The notes: a model not told the origin generated them from the sequence alone. Positions 50,739 to 60,554 are shown, counted from the stretch's first letter. The stretch: 64,000 nt of DNA from Mycobacterium sp. (GCF_019247635.1 NZ_JAFBAR010000004.1:62001-126000); one strand, 5' to 3'. A program made the numbers and translations.

Positions 50739-50847
50739 TACCCCAGTGGGCACCCTTCGTCAACGGTGCAGCGCGTACCGCTTTGGGGGCAGGCGCCCGC
50801 GCGAAGTCGATATCCTGCGGTAATGACGGTGGGCGAGGTACACGATC

Positions 50848-51480
50848 GTGGCACGTAGGCGCGGCTGGGACGGCCGTCCGCCAGCCAGCGATGAGGAGGC
50901 CTCACAGCGCATCGTGGCCACCGCGGTCAAGATGATTGCCGACAGCGGTTCCGATGTCAGCCTCGCGGAGGTCGCTGAATCTTTGGGAGTGATCCGACAG
51001 ACGGTATATCGCTACTTTCCCAGCGCTGAATCACTGATGCACGCCGCCGCCATCGCTTCCGTCGACAGCTTCCTCGACCGGCTTACCGAGGCCGTGCGCG
51101 GCATCAGCGATCCTGCCGATGCGATGACCGAAGGCGTGCTGTATACCCTCGAAGAGGTCGCGCGCACACCGCATTTGGGACTCCTGCTGTCCGAGCCCTA
51201 TCACCACGCCCACACCCCGAGTCTGGCCTCCGATGAAGCCCAGGCATTCGGGATGCGGATGATCACCCGCTTCGATGTCGATTGGCAGAAATACGGCTAC
51301 GATCAGGCGGCCCTGCGCGAACTCGTGGAATTCAGCCTGCGCACCATGCTGTCGTTCTTCGTCGCGCCCAACGACCACAGGCGGAGCCGAGAAGACCTGC
51401 GGCGCTTCATTACACGATGGTTGGGCAGCGCGATATTGGCCCAGCAACGCACCACCGCCGCCGCCACCGCTGAGCAGTAG
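50848..51480 (+). CDS. TetR family transcriptional regulator
   Basis: 210 residues from GTG 50848. The N-terminal helix-turn-helix is V-S-L-A-E-V-A-E-S-L-G-V-I-R-Q-T-V-Y-R-Y-F, the TetR consensus. The C-terminal ligand domain is all-helical with no recognisable ligand motif. It is divergent from the hydrolase/membrane-protein operon and probably represses it and itself through the inverted repeat in the shared gap. Confidence 0.92.
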   Translation: MARRRGWDGRPPASDEEASQRIVATAVKMIADSGSDVSLAEVAESLGVIRQTVYRYFPSAESLMHAAAIASVDSFLDRLTEAVRGISDPADAMTEGVLYTLEEVARTPHLGLLLSEPYHHAHTPSLASDEAQAFGMRMITRFDVDWQKYGYDQAALRELVEFSLRTMLSFFVAPNDHRRSREDLRRFITRWLGSAILAQQRTTAAATAEQ

Positions 51481-51503
51481 GTTATCTCCCGTGTTTCGCT
51501 GGC

Positions 51504-52124
51504 TTACACCTTGCCTTTGAGAAGCTCGCCGACAACCAGGCGGGTGTAGTACAAAGCGGTCTTGCCGATCGTCCTCGCGTCGAGCGTGCTGAAGATAGCG
51601 TCGCCGATACCGAAGGGCAGCATGGCGGGAATCGGCCCGCGCGCGTACTCCAGCATGAACGCCGCGTTGGGGATGGCGTAGCCCTTGGCTCGGCCTCCGG
51701 CCAGATACGCCACGTCACCAGGCTGGTACACGCTTCGCTCGAATTGGCCCTCTTCGTAGCACCACACCTCGCCGTCGATGATGAAGTCCCACACCGCGCT
51801 GGCGTAGCGGCCGGAGTGGCCTTCCGTGCCGATCGGGGTGCCAAAGAAGATGAGGTACTCCGACAGCGACGCGTGCAGAAGTTTCATTTGCCCCATGGCG
51901 CCGCCCGCGTTGTTGAACACCCACGGGACGTCGTCACGGATGTGCCCTCGATACTCGCCTTTGAGCTCAGCAAGGATCTGGGCAAAAGCCGCCTCTTTGG
52001 TATCCAGCCCGACAGCGCTCTTGGCGATGGCGTGCAAGTTGTCGACATCAAATATCGCTCCCATACCACGCGACGCTAGCTCGTCATACGTCAATCCCGC
52101 CAACCGTCCCGGTCTCACGCTCAA
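51504..52124 (-). CDS. ERG2/sigma-1-receptor-like protein
   Basis: 206 residues from TTG 52124, which overlaps the mbtA stop (TTGA); GTG 52118 is an alternative start. The core H-A-S-L-S-E-Y-L-I-F-F-G-T, G-T-E-G-H-S-G-R-Y and W-D-F-I-I-D-G-E with Y-Q-P-G-D-V-A-Y-L is the cupin-like ERG2/sigma-1 receptor fold, which in fungi is the C-8 sterol isomerase. The eukaryotic N-terminal membrane anchor is absent. Bacterial members exist in mycobacteria but have no agreed role. Coupling to mbtA is unexpected. Confidence 0.78.
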   Translation of the reverse strand: MSVRPGRLAGLTYDELASRGMGAIFDVDNLHAIAKSAVGLDTKEAAFAQILAELKGEYRGHIRDDVPWVFNNAGGAMGQMKLLHASLSEYLIFFGTPIGTEGHSGRYASAVWDFIIDGEVWCYEEGQFERSVYQPGDVAYLAGGRAKGYAIPNAAFMLEYARGPIPAMLPFGIGDAIFSTLDARTIGKTALYYTRLVVGELLKGKV

Positions 52125-53725
52125 GGGTTCGCGCCGACCTGGCGCACGATCGCCCTTTTATCGATCTTGCCGACCGGCGTGGTGGGCAGCGAGGCCATTT
52201 CCACGAGCATGTCTGGCCGGGCGTGCGTGGCCACACCCCGCTCGTCGAGGTAGGCGTTCAGCCGGGCAAGGGTCACCGGGGGGCCGGCGAAAACCACTGC
52301 CGCGCAGATCTTTTCACCCAGGTCAGGATCGGGCACCGGCACGGCCGCGGCCGACCAGATCGCCGGATGGCTCAATAGCTGCTCTTCGAGGTCCTGGGCT
52401 GAGATCGTCTCACCGCAACGGCAGATGACATCCTTGACCCGCCCGGTCACCACGAGATATCCGTCGGCGCGCAAGCGGACCAGGTCACCGCTGCGGTAGA
52501 AGCCGTCGGGATCGAAGCAGCGTTCGTTGTCACGCTCGGCGCGAAAGTAGCCGTTGCAGGTGTAGGGCCCGCGCACCAGGAGCTCGCCTTCCTCGCCGGC
52601 CGCCACCGACCTGCCCGCGGCGTCGACGATGCGCAGTTCGTCGGCCTGGCAGAGCGGCCTGCCCTGGGTGTGTTCGACGACTTCGGGTGGGTCGTCGAGA
52701 CGGGTGAAGTTCAGTAATCCCTCCGCCATCCCGAACACCTGCTGTAAGCCGGGAGTGAGCGTGTTGCGCACCCTGCGGGCATCCTCGGGCTCCAGTTTGG
52801 ACCCGCCAACCTGTAAGAGCCGCAACGACGTTGGTTTCACCGGTTCCCAGTCGCACGCCCGCGCCCAGAGTTTGGCCAACGCCGGAACCAGGGCGGTGAC
52901 GGTGACGCGGTGCCGATCGATCGCCGCGAAGGCGGCTTCCGGGCTGGGATCGGCGCCGAACACCGTGCTGGCGCCGACTGTCATGGCGCCCAGCAGGCCC
53001 GGACAGGCCAACGGGAAGTTGTGCGCCGCGGGCAACACCGCGAGATACACATCGCCAGCGGTCAGCCCGCACAACTGCGCGCTGGCGGAGGCGTTGTAGA
53101 CGTAGTCGTCGTGGGTGCGGGGAATCAGCTTGGGAGTGCCGGTGGTCCCGCCGGACACCAGGAGCAGCGCCGGTGCCCCGGTGTCGGGCGTGACGCCGGG
53201 CGGGGCCCCGGTGGGCAGCTCTGACCACGCGAGGAAGGGGCCGGGGTCGCCGTCGACGACGACGTGACGGAGTCCGGGGCGAGCCGCGACCAATTCCTCG
53301 GCCATCGAGCGGTAGTCGAAACCGTTCGCTGTGTCGGCGGTGACCAACCCAACGGCACCGGCGACCTCGGTGAAGTGCCGTAGTTCGGCCAACCGATGCC
53401 CGGGCAGACACAGCACGGGGAAGGCCCCGGCGCGCAGCAGCCCGAACAACGCGACGGCGAACCGGCAGGAATTGGGCAGCTGCAACAGCACCCGGTCGGT
53501 GGATCCGATCCCCAGCCCGGCGAACCCCCCAGCCGCGCGGTCGACGAGTTCGTCGAGTTCGGCGTAGGTGTGGCTGGTCCGGCCGTCCGCGACAGCAACG
53601 CGGTCGGGCCATGTGGTCGCGGCATGGCGAAGCAGTGAATCGACCGTGCGCCCCGTCCAGTAACCGGCCGCTCGGTAGGCCGCCGCCCGTTCGGGCGGGA
53701 AGGCGACGAATCCGTTGATAGGCAC
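52121..53725 (-). CDS. mbtA: Salicyl-AMP ligase
   Basis: 534 residues from GTG 53725, with GGGGAG upstream. It is a stand-alone adenylating enzyme of the EntE/DhbE/MbtA type: A3 motif L-L-V-S-G-G-T-T-G-T-P-K, substrate-pocket A-H-N-F-P-L-A and C-terminal P-V-G-K-I-D-K-R with the A10 lysine. It activates salicylate and loads it on the aryl carrier domain of MbtB. 2,3-Dihydroxybenzoate cannot be excluded by motif, but mbtI in the same window favours salicylate. It is divergent from mbtG across an IdeR-type box. Confidence 0.92.
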   Translation of the reverse strand: MPINGFVAFPPERAAAYRAAGYWTGRTVDSLLRHAATTWPDRVAVADGRTSHTYAELDELVDRAAGGFAGLGIGSTDRVLLQLPNSCRFAVALFGLLRAGAFPVLCLPGHRLAELRHFTEVAGAVGLVTADTANGFDYRSMAEELVAARPGLRHVVVDGDPGPFLAWSELPTGAPPGVTPDTGAPALLLVSGGTTGTPKLIPRTHDDYVYNASASAQLCGLTAGDVYLAVLPAAHNFPLACPGLLGAMTVGASTVFGADPSPEAAFAAIDRHRVTVTALVPALAKLWARACDWEPVKPTSLRLLQVGGSKLEPEDARRVRNTLTPGLQQVFGMAEGLLNFTRLDDPPEVVEHTQGRPLCQADELRIVDAAGRSVAAGEEGELLVRGPYTCNGYFRAERDNERCFDPDGFYRSGDLVRLRADGYLVVTGRVKDVICRCGETISAQDLEEQLLSHPAIWSAAAVPVPDPDLGEKICAAVVFAGPPVTLARLNAYLDERGVATHARPDMLVEMASLPTTPVGKIDKRAIVRQVGANP

Positions 53726-53786
53726 CTGACAGCTCCCCGGGGGCGAGCGTGTCCTGCCCCTCGGACATAAGGTAGCGTACTCAAAG

Positions 53787-53805
53787 TTAGGACAGCCTGA
53801 GCTAA
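53787..53805. promoter_or_regulatory. Candidate IdeR iron box between mbtA and mbtG
   Basis: ttaggacagcctgagctaa matches TTAGGTTAGGCTAACCTAA at 14 of 19 positions, with both outer arms (TTAGG and CTAA) intact. It is placed between the divergent mbtA and mbtG starts and could control both. Confidence 0.65.
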
Positions 53806-53889
53806 GCTCGCGGCGACTTGAGGAGGGGTTGTGGGCGGCGCGTCATTCAATCGACACCCCCACGATCGCGCCCTTCTGGCAGGAGCGGC

Positions 53890-55176
53890 ATGACCGGCAC
53901 CCTCGCGATCATCGGAGCCGGCGCGAAGGCGGTGGCAGTGGCCGCCAAGGCGGCTGTGCTGGGCGAGATGGGCATCGAGGTGCCCGATGTCGTCGCGATC
54001 GAATGCTCGGGTGTGGCGGCCAACTGGCGGGCCGGCGGCGGCTGGACCGACGGTCGGCAGCGGTTGGGCACCAGCCCGGAAAAGGATGTCGGCTTTCCGT
54101 ACCGGTCGACGTTGGTGCCGGGACGCGACGCCGAGGTCGACGAGCGGATGATGCGGTTCAGCTGGCAGTCATATCTGGTTGCCACGGACCAATTCGTGGG
54201 CTGGGTCGACCGGGGCAGGCCGTCGCCCACGCACGAGACGTGGTCGCAGTATCTGCGTTGGGTCGCCGATGTGGTTGACCTGAAAGTCGTTCGCGGAGAG
54301 GTGGTTCGGATCTCGCTCGGCGAGTCGCATTGGGTGCTGCACACCCGCGACTCGCGGCTGCCCGCCGAAACGGTGATGGTGACCGGTCCTGGTCAGCCGG
54401 AGCGGTCGATGCTGTCGGGCGACCCGCGGGTGTTGTCCATCGCGCAGTTCTGGCAGCGCGCCGCCGGGCACGACCGGATCGTTGCCGAAAACGTTGCGGT
54501 CATCGGCGGTGGTGAGACGGCCGCGTCGATGCTTAACGAGCTTTTCCACCACCGGGTTTCGGCGATCACGGCCATCTCGCCGCAGGCGACCCTGTTCACC
54601 CGCGGCGAGGGTTTTTTCGAAAACTCGCTGTTTTCCGACCCGACCGGGTGGCGCTGCCTGAACCTGGCCGAGCGGCGCGATTGCATTGCCCGCACCGACC
54701 GCGGGGTTTTTTCCGCGCGGGTACAGGAGTCACTGCTGGCCGACGAGCGGATCAAGCATCTGCGCGGCCGGGTCGCGCGGGTGGTCAACCGCGACAACCG
54801 AATCTGGGTCACCTTGTCCACCGATCGCTCTGGTGAACCGCTGGAGACGTTGCACGCTTTCGACCTTGTCATCGACGGATCCGGCGCCGACCCGCTGTGG
54901 TTCCAACCACTGCTGCACCCGGCTGCCCTGGATCTGTTGGAGCTGGGGCTGGGCGGGCCGCTCACCGGTGAGCGACTGGAGGAGTCGATCGGCCACGACC
55001 TGGCGGTTGTCGGTCTCACGCCGAAGCTGTTCTTGCCCAACCTTTCCGGCCTCAACGAGGGCCCGGGTTTTCCGAACCTGAGCTGTCTGGGCCTGATGTC
55101 GGACCGGGTGCTCGGCGCCGAGCTGGTTGTATCCGGTCCGTCAACCGGGAGAAGCGGTGAGTATCAATCCGTTTGA
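53890..55176 (+). CDS. mbtG: L-lysine N6-monooxygenase
   Basis: 428 residues from ATG 53890, preceded by AGGAG. It is a flavin N-hydroxylating monooxygenase: the FAD motif [10 protein letters not shown] at the N-terminus and the NADPH motif [10 protein letters not shown] in the middle match MbtG, including the Lys in the first motif that sets MbtG apart from IucD. It makes the hydroxamate groups that bind iron. It overlaps mbtH by 20 bases. An ornithine preference is conceivable given the formyltransferase nearby, but cannot be read from sequence. Confidence 0.92.
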   Translation: MTGTLAIIGAGAKAVAVAAKAAVLGEMGIEVPDVVAIECSGVAANWRAGGGWTDGRQRLGTSPEKDVGFPYRSTLVPGRDAEVDERMMRFSWQSYLVATDQFVGWVDRGRPSPTHETWSQYLRWVADVVDLKVVRGEVVRISLGESHWVLHTRDSRLPAETVMVTGPGQPERSMLSGDPRVLSIAQFWQRAAGHDRIVAENVAVIGGGETAASMLNELFHHRVSAITAISPQATLFTRGEGFFENSLFSDPTGWRCLNLAERRDCIARTDRGVFSARVQESLLADERIKHLRGRVARVVNRDNRIWVTLSTDRSGEPLETLHAFDLVIDGSGADPLWFQPLLHPAALDLLELGLGGPLTGERLEESIGHDLAVVGLTPKLFLPNLSGLNEGPGFPNLSCLGLMSDRVLGAELVVSGPSTGRSGEYQSV

Positions 55177-55360
55177 CGACGACAACGGCTCCTTCCTGGT
55201 CTTGGTCAACGACGAGCAACAGCACAGCCTCTGGCCGGCGTTTGCCGCCGTGCCCGCGGGCTGGCACGTGGTGGTCGGGGCGGAAACCCGCGCGAATTGC
55301 CTTGCTTACGTTCAGCAGAACTGGACCGACATGCGCCCCAAAAGCCTCCGAGGGGCTTAG
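55157..55360 (+). CDS. mbtH: MbtH-like NRPS chaperone
   Basis: 67 residues from GTG 55157, inside the end of mbtG. The family signature [23 protein letters not shown] and the final W-T-D-M-R-P-K-S-L are complete. MbtH proteins bind and stabilise NRPS adenylation domains. It converges on mbtD with one base between stop codons. Confidence 0.96.
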   Translation: MSINPFDDDNGSFLVLVNDEQQHSLWPAFAAVPAGWHVVVGAETRANCLAYVQQNWTDMRPKSLRGA

Positions 55361-55361
55361 T

Positions 55362-58300
55362 TCAGGTCCCCAGTTGGGCCAGCACGTCGTTGATGGACGC
55401 TCCGCCCAACAGATCCGCGACCTCCAGCTCATGACCGAACTCGATCTTGATGCGTCGGCGTAACTCCAAGGCCTGCAGCGAATCCAATCCAATCGCCACC
55501 AACGGGATGTCCGCATCGATCGTTTCGACGCGGTCGACCCCGATGGCTTGGGCGAGCAGCTTCATCAGCCGTTGCTCGATAGCGTGTTCCGCGCCGGGGG
55601 CTGGTGTTTCGGGGATCATCGCGTCGGGCGCACTGAGCTGCGACACCAGCGAGTCGCGGCCGCAGGTTTCCAGCACCGACCGGGCGCGGCCCAAATCGAA
55701 CGCCACGACGCCGGCAGTAGCGGGAAGCGAGCCCAATCCCAGCGCGAGCGCATCACCGGCAGACATGGGCAGCAAGCCCGTCACCGCCAGCTGCGCGGTA
55801 CCCGCGGCATCGGGATCAAAGGTGACGGTCCACTGTCCCCACTGCACGGAGACACAGTCCAGCCCCTCGGCCCGGAGGCGTTGTGCCATGGCGTCGAGCA
55901 TGCGATTGGCCGCGGCGTAGACAATCAGGCCGCGACCGCCGACGGTCGCCGCGATCGACGAGCACAGCACGACATGGCAGTTGTTGGTCCGCGGAAAGGC
56001 TCCTAGCACCCGCCAGATACCGACCACCTTGGCGCGCAACGCCTGATCGACTCTATCGACGGTCAGGTCTGCCAGCTCACTGCCCGAATACTGTACGGCG
56101 GCATGGATTATCAGGTCCGCGGGTGCGTCCTGGTGTCGCTGCGCCAACAGTGACACCGCCCCGTGGTCTCCCACGTCGCACTGGGCGACGGCGATTTGCG
56201 TCGTTGTGGCCGAACGGATCTGGCGGAGCCGGTCCGCGACCGTAATCTCACCCGATCGGCTGACCAGCGTGATGCGCCGGGCGCCGCGGCGCGCGAAGTG
56301 CTCGCAGAATTCGAGCCCCACATTGCCCGTACCGCCGATGATGAGCACGTGCTCCGGCACGCCAGCGTCCGGCTGCGTGCCCTTGACTTCGACGACGCGC
56401 TTGGCATAGAGCCCGCCGCCGCGCAGCGCGAGCTCGGACTCCTCGGCGGTGTGCAGCGCGGTGAGGATCGAGATTGCCGTTTCTGGGCCGCATGGTGCCG
56501 CCGGACCGGCCGGCAGATCGAGATGACGGAATCGCATGCCGGGGTGCTCGGCGCCGATGCAGCGGAAGCCGGCGCTAGCCGCCGCGTGCACCAAATCCGG
56601 CGGCGCGTCCTCGGCAATCACCGCTTCACCACCGGTCGTCACCAGCCAGCAGTCGCTGACCGGCCCGGGCCCCGGCCACCACGCGTGCTCGCCGAAGAAC
56701 GTCGCGACCTCAGCCGCGGCGGCGGAGTCGTCCGGTTGCGCGGACGGCGGCACCAGTATCACGAACGTGTCGGGATCGGCTGCAGCGTCGGGAATTTGGG
56801 GATCGGCCAGCCGGACCGTGGCGCCGATGTTCCCAGCGGCCGCGCCCAGTGCGCTGACCAAGTCTGCGCAGGCTCCGGTGTGATCGATGATCCCGATCTC
56901 GCGCGGAGACACGAGCGAGCGGTGCGGCAACCGCACCCACTCCTCGGCCAGCAGGCGCGGCCGGGCCGCCGTCGCCGGCGTCACGGACGGCGTCGCGCGG
57001 GCCGGCTGCGGCAAGTCTTCCTCGTAGGGCAGCCACAGCTTGGTTTCGTTCATCAGGGTATTGGGGAAGTCGCGCAACGGCAGTGGACTGAGGCCGTCGG
57101 CCTCGGTGCGCAGGCAGTCCCACGGGTAGTTCAGATCGTGTAGCGCCAGTTGCGCTAGATTGCGGGTGAATTCGCTCAGGTCGGTCGCCGTCCGCTCGGA
57201 CGTGCCGACCACCACCGTGGTGCGCTCCTCGTCGTGGTCCGACAGGGCGGCGAGGTTCTCGTGAATCGCCAACTGCAGCGTCGGATGTTCGGCCAGCTCC
57301 ACGAAGGTGTCGACGCCGAGCGGCCTCGCGGCCGCGATCGCCTTGTCGAATCGAACGGTATTGCGCAGGTTCCAGAACCAGTACTCGTCGACCGGCAGTT
57401 CCTGCGTGATCGGACGGCCGAGAGTGGCGCCGAGGCACGCGATGTCGGTGTCCAGGAACTTCGGATTCTGCAGCTCGCGTTGCGTGGCGACCCGGACCTT
57501 GGTGGCGAGTTCGTTGATCAGGCTGGTGTGCGCGGGATATTGGACGCGAATGATGCGAGCGAAGGCACCGCGCTCGGTGAGCCTGTCCACGATGCCCTGC
57601 ACCGTTTCGCGCTCACCCGAGATCCCCGTCATAGTGGGCGAATTGACCACCGACAGCTGGGCCCATCCCGAACTGCATGCCAACAGGTCCTCACAGGTGT
57701 CGCGGTCGGCGGCCACGACCGCCATGGCATAGTCGCCGGAACCCAACCCGTCGGCGGCACCCGCGCGGATTCCGACAACGCGGACCGCGTCGGCCAACGT
57801 GATCGTGCCGGAGATGTAGGCCGCCGCGATCTCACCCTGGCTGTGCCCGATGGTGACCGCCGGTGTGATGCCGAACGACCGCCACAGCGCCGCCAGCGCG
57901 GCCATCTGGGTGAACAACGCGGGCTGCACGGTGCGCGCATCGTCGTGGGCCGGAAGATGCTCGTCGAGAAGGTAATTCAGCGGCGACGTGCCGAACTGCG
58001 TGTCGAAGGCCTCCGCGCAGCGCTCCGCCTCGGCCTTGAACGCGGGGACCGCCTGGTAGAACAGCAGGCCCATCCCCGGGCGCTGGCCGCCCTGACCGGG
58101 AAAGACGTAGGCGATCCGGCGGGGGACGGCGGGCGTACTCGTGGCGATCACCGAAGGATGTTCTGCGCCATCGACAATCGCCTGCAGGCAGCCGAGCAAC
58201 TCGCTGCGATCAGTCACCATCGCCACGGCGCGGTGCCGGCGAGCTACCCTGGTGCGAAACAGCATTCCCGCGATCGTGTCCGGCGTCGCCTCTAAATGAC

Positions 58301-58412
58301 TTGCCGCATAGGAGGACACGGCCGCAGCCTCGGCGCGCAGCAGGTCGGGGGTGTCGGAAGTCAACAGTACGGGGACGGTGCCATTCGGGAACCGGTAGGT
58401 GATACCCGACAC
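55362..58412 (-). CDS. mbtD: Polyketide synthase MbtD (AT-KR-ACP)
   Basis: 1016 residues from GTG 58412. Domains in order: acyltransferase (about 95-430) with F-P-G-Q-G-G-Q and the Ser in I-G-H-S-Q-G-E; a linker; ketoreductase (about 670-860) with I-I-G-G-T-G-N-V-G-L; and an acyl carrier protein (about 945-1012) with the phosphopantetheine Ser in G-L-D-S-L-Q-A-L-E. With the stand-alone ketosynthase MbtC it extends the growing chain by one reduced acetate unit. It starts four bases after the mbtC stop, so both are co-translated. Confidence 0.94.
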   Translation of the reverse strand: MSGITYRFPNGTVPVLLTSDTPDLLRAEAAAVSSYAASHLEATPDTIAGMLFRTRVARRHRAVAMVTDRSELLGCLQAIVDGAEHPSVIATSTPAVPRRIAYVFPGQGGQRPGMGLLFYQAVPAFKAEAERCAEAFDTQFGTSPLNYLLDEHLPAHDDARTVQPALFTQMAALAALWRSFGITPAVTIGHSQGEIAAAYISGTITLADAVRVVGIRAGAADGLGSGDYAMAVVAADRDTCEDLLACSSGWAQLSVVNSPTMTGISGERETVQGIVDRLTERGAFARIIRVQYPAHTSLINELATKVRVATQRELQNPKFLDTDIACLGATLGRPITQELPVDEYWFWNLRNTVRFDKAIAAARPLGVDTFVELAEHPTLQLAIHENLAALSDHDEERTTVVVGTSERTATDLSEFTRNLAQLALHDLNYPWDCLRTEADGLSPLPLRDFPNTLMNETKLWLPYEEDLPQPARATPSVTPATAARPRLLAEEWVRLPHRSLVSPREIGIIDHTGACADLVSALGAAAGNIGATVRLADPQIPDAAADPDTFVILVPPSAQPDDSAAAAEVATFFGEHAWWPGPGPVSDCWLVTTGGEAVIAEDAPPDLVHAAASAGFRCIGAEHPGMRFRHLDLPAGPAAPCGPETAISILTALHTAEESELALRGGGLYAKRVVEVKGTQPDAGVPEHVLIIGGTGNVGLEFCEHFARRGARRITLVSRSGEITVADRLRQIRSATTTQIAVAQCDVGDHGAVSLLAQRHQDAPADLIIHAAVQYSGSELADLTVDRVDQALRAKVVGIWRVLGAFPRTNNCHVVLCSSIAATVGGRGLIVYAAANRMLDAMAQRLRAEGLDCVSVQWGQWTVTFDPDAAGTAQLAVTGLLPMSAGDALALGLGSLPATAGVVAFDLGRARSVLETCGRDSLVSQLSAPDAMIPETPAPGAEHAIEQRLMKLLAQAIGVDRVETIDADIPLVAIGLDSLQALELRRRIKIEFGHELEVADLLGGASINDVLAQLGT

Positions 58413-58416
58413 GTGG

Positions 58417-59715
58417 TTACTCCCCGGCGCTCGCGGGCATGGCGATGATCGCGTGGGCGTTGGCGCCCCCCGCGCCGAACGACGACGTCGCGCCGTAGCG
58501 GACGCCGTCCTTGGGCTCCCATTCGTGCAACTTGGTGGCCAGTCGCAGGCCGGTCAGATCCCAGTCCAGCTTCCTGGTGGGGTTGTCCGCGAACAGGGTT
58601 GGCGGGATGTAACCGTGTTGACCCGCGAGCAGCAGCTTGATCACACCCAGGATCCCGGCGGCGGCTTGGGCGTGTCCGGCGTTCGACTTGACCGAGCCGA
58701 GCAGCGCTTCACTTCCGGCCGCGCCGTAGGTTTTGAACAGCGCCAGCAATTCCACGGGGTCGCCGGCAAGGGTCGCGGTCCCGTGCCCCTCGATCATCCC
58801 CACGTCGGCCGGGTCGATACCCGCCGCGTCGAGTGTCTTCTGCACCACCTGCTCCTGGGCGCGTACCCGGGGAACGAGGATGGGCTTGCCCTTCCCGTTG
58901 TGGTTGGTGCGCACCGCCAGGATGCGGCCGTAGACGCGGTGTCCGAGTTGCCGTGCTCGTGATTTCCGTTCGACGAGAACCATTCCCGCGCCCTCGCCCC
59001 AGACCGTGCCGCTGGCGTCGTCGGCGTATGCGCGGCAATGCCCGTCGTCGGACAGCGCATGGAGTTTGGCGAACTCGTAGAAAGCCGTCGGCGTGCCCAG
59101 CACACAGACGGCGCCGGCCAACGCCCATTCACATTCGTCCATCTGCACCGAGTTGGCGGCCAACTGCAGCGCGGTCAGCGATGAGCCGCAGGCCGAATCG
59201 ACACACATCGACGGGCCGGTCAGCCCCAGGCAGTGTGAGATCCTGCCGGCGCCGCCGAGTTGTCCCATGCCTACGGTCCGGTGCCCGCTGTAGGCGTCGG
59301 CGAGCGCCGTGCGCGGGCCATACTCCGTCATCGACATTCCGACGAAGCAGCCACCGAATTCGCCCTCGACGGACGCGGGGTTGACCCCCGAGTTTTCCAG
59401 CGCCTTCCACGCGACCCGCATCGCAACGCGCTGCTGAGGGTGCATCACCAGGGCTTCGCGATGGGTGATGCCGAAGAAGGGCGGGTCGAAAGTCATTGCG
59501 CTGTCCATGAATCCGCCCGCGTCGCAGACGTGTCCCCAACCTTCGAGCCGGGAAATCGAGAGCAGGTCGTCCACTGGCCAGCCGCGGTCGCGTGGGAAGG
59601 GGCTGATCAGCTCCCGGGACTCGGCCAGGGCCGTCCACAGGGCGTCGGGGCTTCCGATTCCGCCCGGCGCCTCGACCGCCATCCCGGCGATGACGACCGG
59701 GTCGTTCGACGTCAC
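58417..59715 (-). CDS. mbtC: Polyketide synthase MbtC (ketosynthase)
   Basis: 432 residues from GTG 59715, overlapping the thioesterase stop (GTGA). It is a stand-alone beta-ketoacyl synthase with the Cys-His-His triad: V-D-S-A-C-G-S-S-L, E-G-H-G-T-A-T and S-N-A-G-H-A-Q-A-A-A. The C-terminal G-A-N-A-H-A-I-I is normal. It condenses the extender unit on MbtD with the upstream peptide chain in mycobactin assembly. Confidence 0.95.
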   Translation of the reverse strand: MTSNDPVVIAGMAVEAPGGIGSPDALWTALAESRELISPFPRDRGWPVDDLLSISRLEGWGHVCDAGGFMDSAMTFDPPFFGITHREALVMHPQQRVAMRVAWKALENSGVNPASVEGEFGGCFVGMSMTEYGPRTALADAYSGHRTVGMGQLGGAGRISHCLGLTGPSMCVDSACGSSLTALQLAANSVQMDECEWALAGAVCVLGTPTAFYEFAKLHALSDDGHCRAYADDASGTVWGEGAGMVLVERKSRARQLGHRVYGRILAVRTNHNGKGKPILVPRVRAQEQVVQKTLDAAGIDPADVGMIEGHGTATLAGDPVELLALFKTYGAAGSEALLGSVKSNAGHAQAAAGILGVIKLLLAGQHGYIPPTLFADNPTRKLDWDLTGLRLATKLHEWEPKDGVRYGATSSFGAGGANAHAIIAMPASAGE

Positions 59716-60482
59716 GCCGTCCGCTCGCGCTGCGCGGACGACGCCACTACCTCCGCGATGGCCTCGAGTTGTTGGTTCAGGTAGAAGTGGCCGCCGTCGA
59801 ACATCGTGACCTTGAGGGAGTCGGTGTGCTTGCCCCACCCGTAGAGGTCGCCGAGCGTGACGTACGGATCCTGGTCGCCGCCCATCGCGTGAATCGGGGC
59901 CGCCACCTTGACATCCTCGGTGCAGGAGTAGGCGTCGAAGGCCTTGAAGTCGGCCCTGACCACCGGCAGCGTCAGCCTCATCAGGTCGCGGTTGGTGAAT
60001 ACGTCCGTCTCGGTTCCCTCCAGGCGCGCGAGGTGATTGAGCAGTGCCTCGTCGTCGTCGGTGGGATGGGAGGGTTTGGCTGCGGCCAGGCACGGGGCAA
60101 CGGCGGCGGAGACGTTGAGCTGACGCAGCTCGATTCCGGCTGCCTCGGCGAGCCTGGCGAACTCGAATGCGACCATCGCGCCCATGCTGTGACCGAACAT
60201 CACGATCGGCTCCGCGCGGTGGTGCTCCGACATCGGGAATTCAGCGAATGCCCCCGCGGCGATCTCCGACAGGCTGTCCAGCAACGCCATCGCCGCGCGG
60301 TCTTGGCGGCCCGGGTACTGGAAAACGATGACGTTGAATGTCTTGCTGAGGACTTTCGAGAATTCGCGGTACGCCGAAGCACCCGCCCCGGCATGCGGAA
60401 AAACCAGCAGCGGGAGACTGTCGGGCAAATCCGGTTTGTGGAACTGCCTGATCCACCCCAGGTCGCGCGGCATGCGCTCCAC
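59712..60482 (-). CDS. Type II thioesterase of the siderophore cluster
   Basis: 256 residues from GTG 60482; ATG 60473, with AAAGG eight bases upstream, is an equally good start. It is an alpha/beta hydrolase of the external thioesterase type: L-V-F-P-H-A-G-A-G, nucleophile G-H-S-M-G-A and C-terminal F-D-G-G-H-F-Y-L with the catalytic His. It removes wrong or stalled acyl groups from carrier domains. In M. tuberculosis the mbt thioesterase is a domain of MbtB; a separate gene is the arrangement of some other mycobacteria. It is first of the TE-mbtC-mbtD operon, behind an IdeR-type box. Confidence 0.9.
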   Translation of the reverse strand: MERMPRDLGWIRQFHKPDLPDSLPLLVFPHAGAGASAYREFSKVLSKTFNVIVFQYPGRQDRAAMALLDSLSEIAAGAFAEFPMSEHHRAEPIVMFGHSMGAMVAFEFARLAEAAGIELRQLNVSAAVAPCLAAAKPSHPTDDDEALLNHLARLEGTETDVFTNRDLMRLTLPVVRADFKAFDAYSCTEDVKVAAPIHAMGGDQDPYVTLGDLYGWGKHTDSLKVTMFDGGHFYLNQQLEAIAEVVASSAQRERTA

Positions 60483-60535
60483 CTTTCGGCTACCTCTCGC
60501 TCGGGTCGCCGCGACAGCCGCGAGAGCCGCGCAAC

Positions 60536-60554
60536 TTAGCGAAGGCTAACATAA
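60536..60554. promoter_or_regulatory. Candidate IdeR iron box between thioesterase and formyltransferase genes
   Basis: ttagcgaaggctaacataa matches TTAGGTTAGGCTAACCTAA at 15 of 19 positions, the best of the three boxes seen. It lies between the divergent TE-mbtC-mbtD operon and the formyltransferase-NRPS operon and could make both iron-repressed. Confidence 0.7.
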
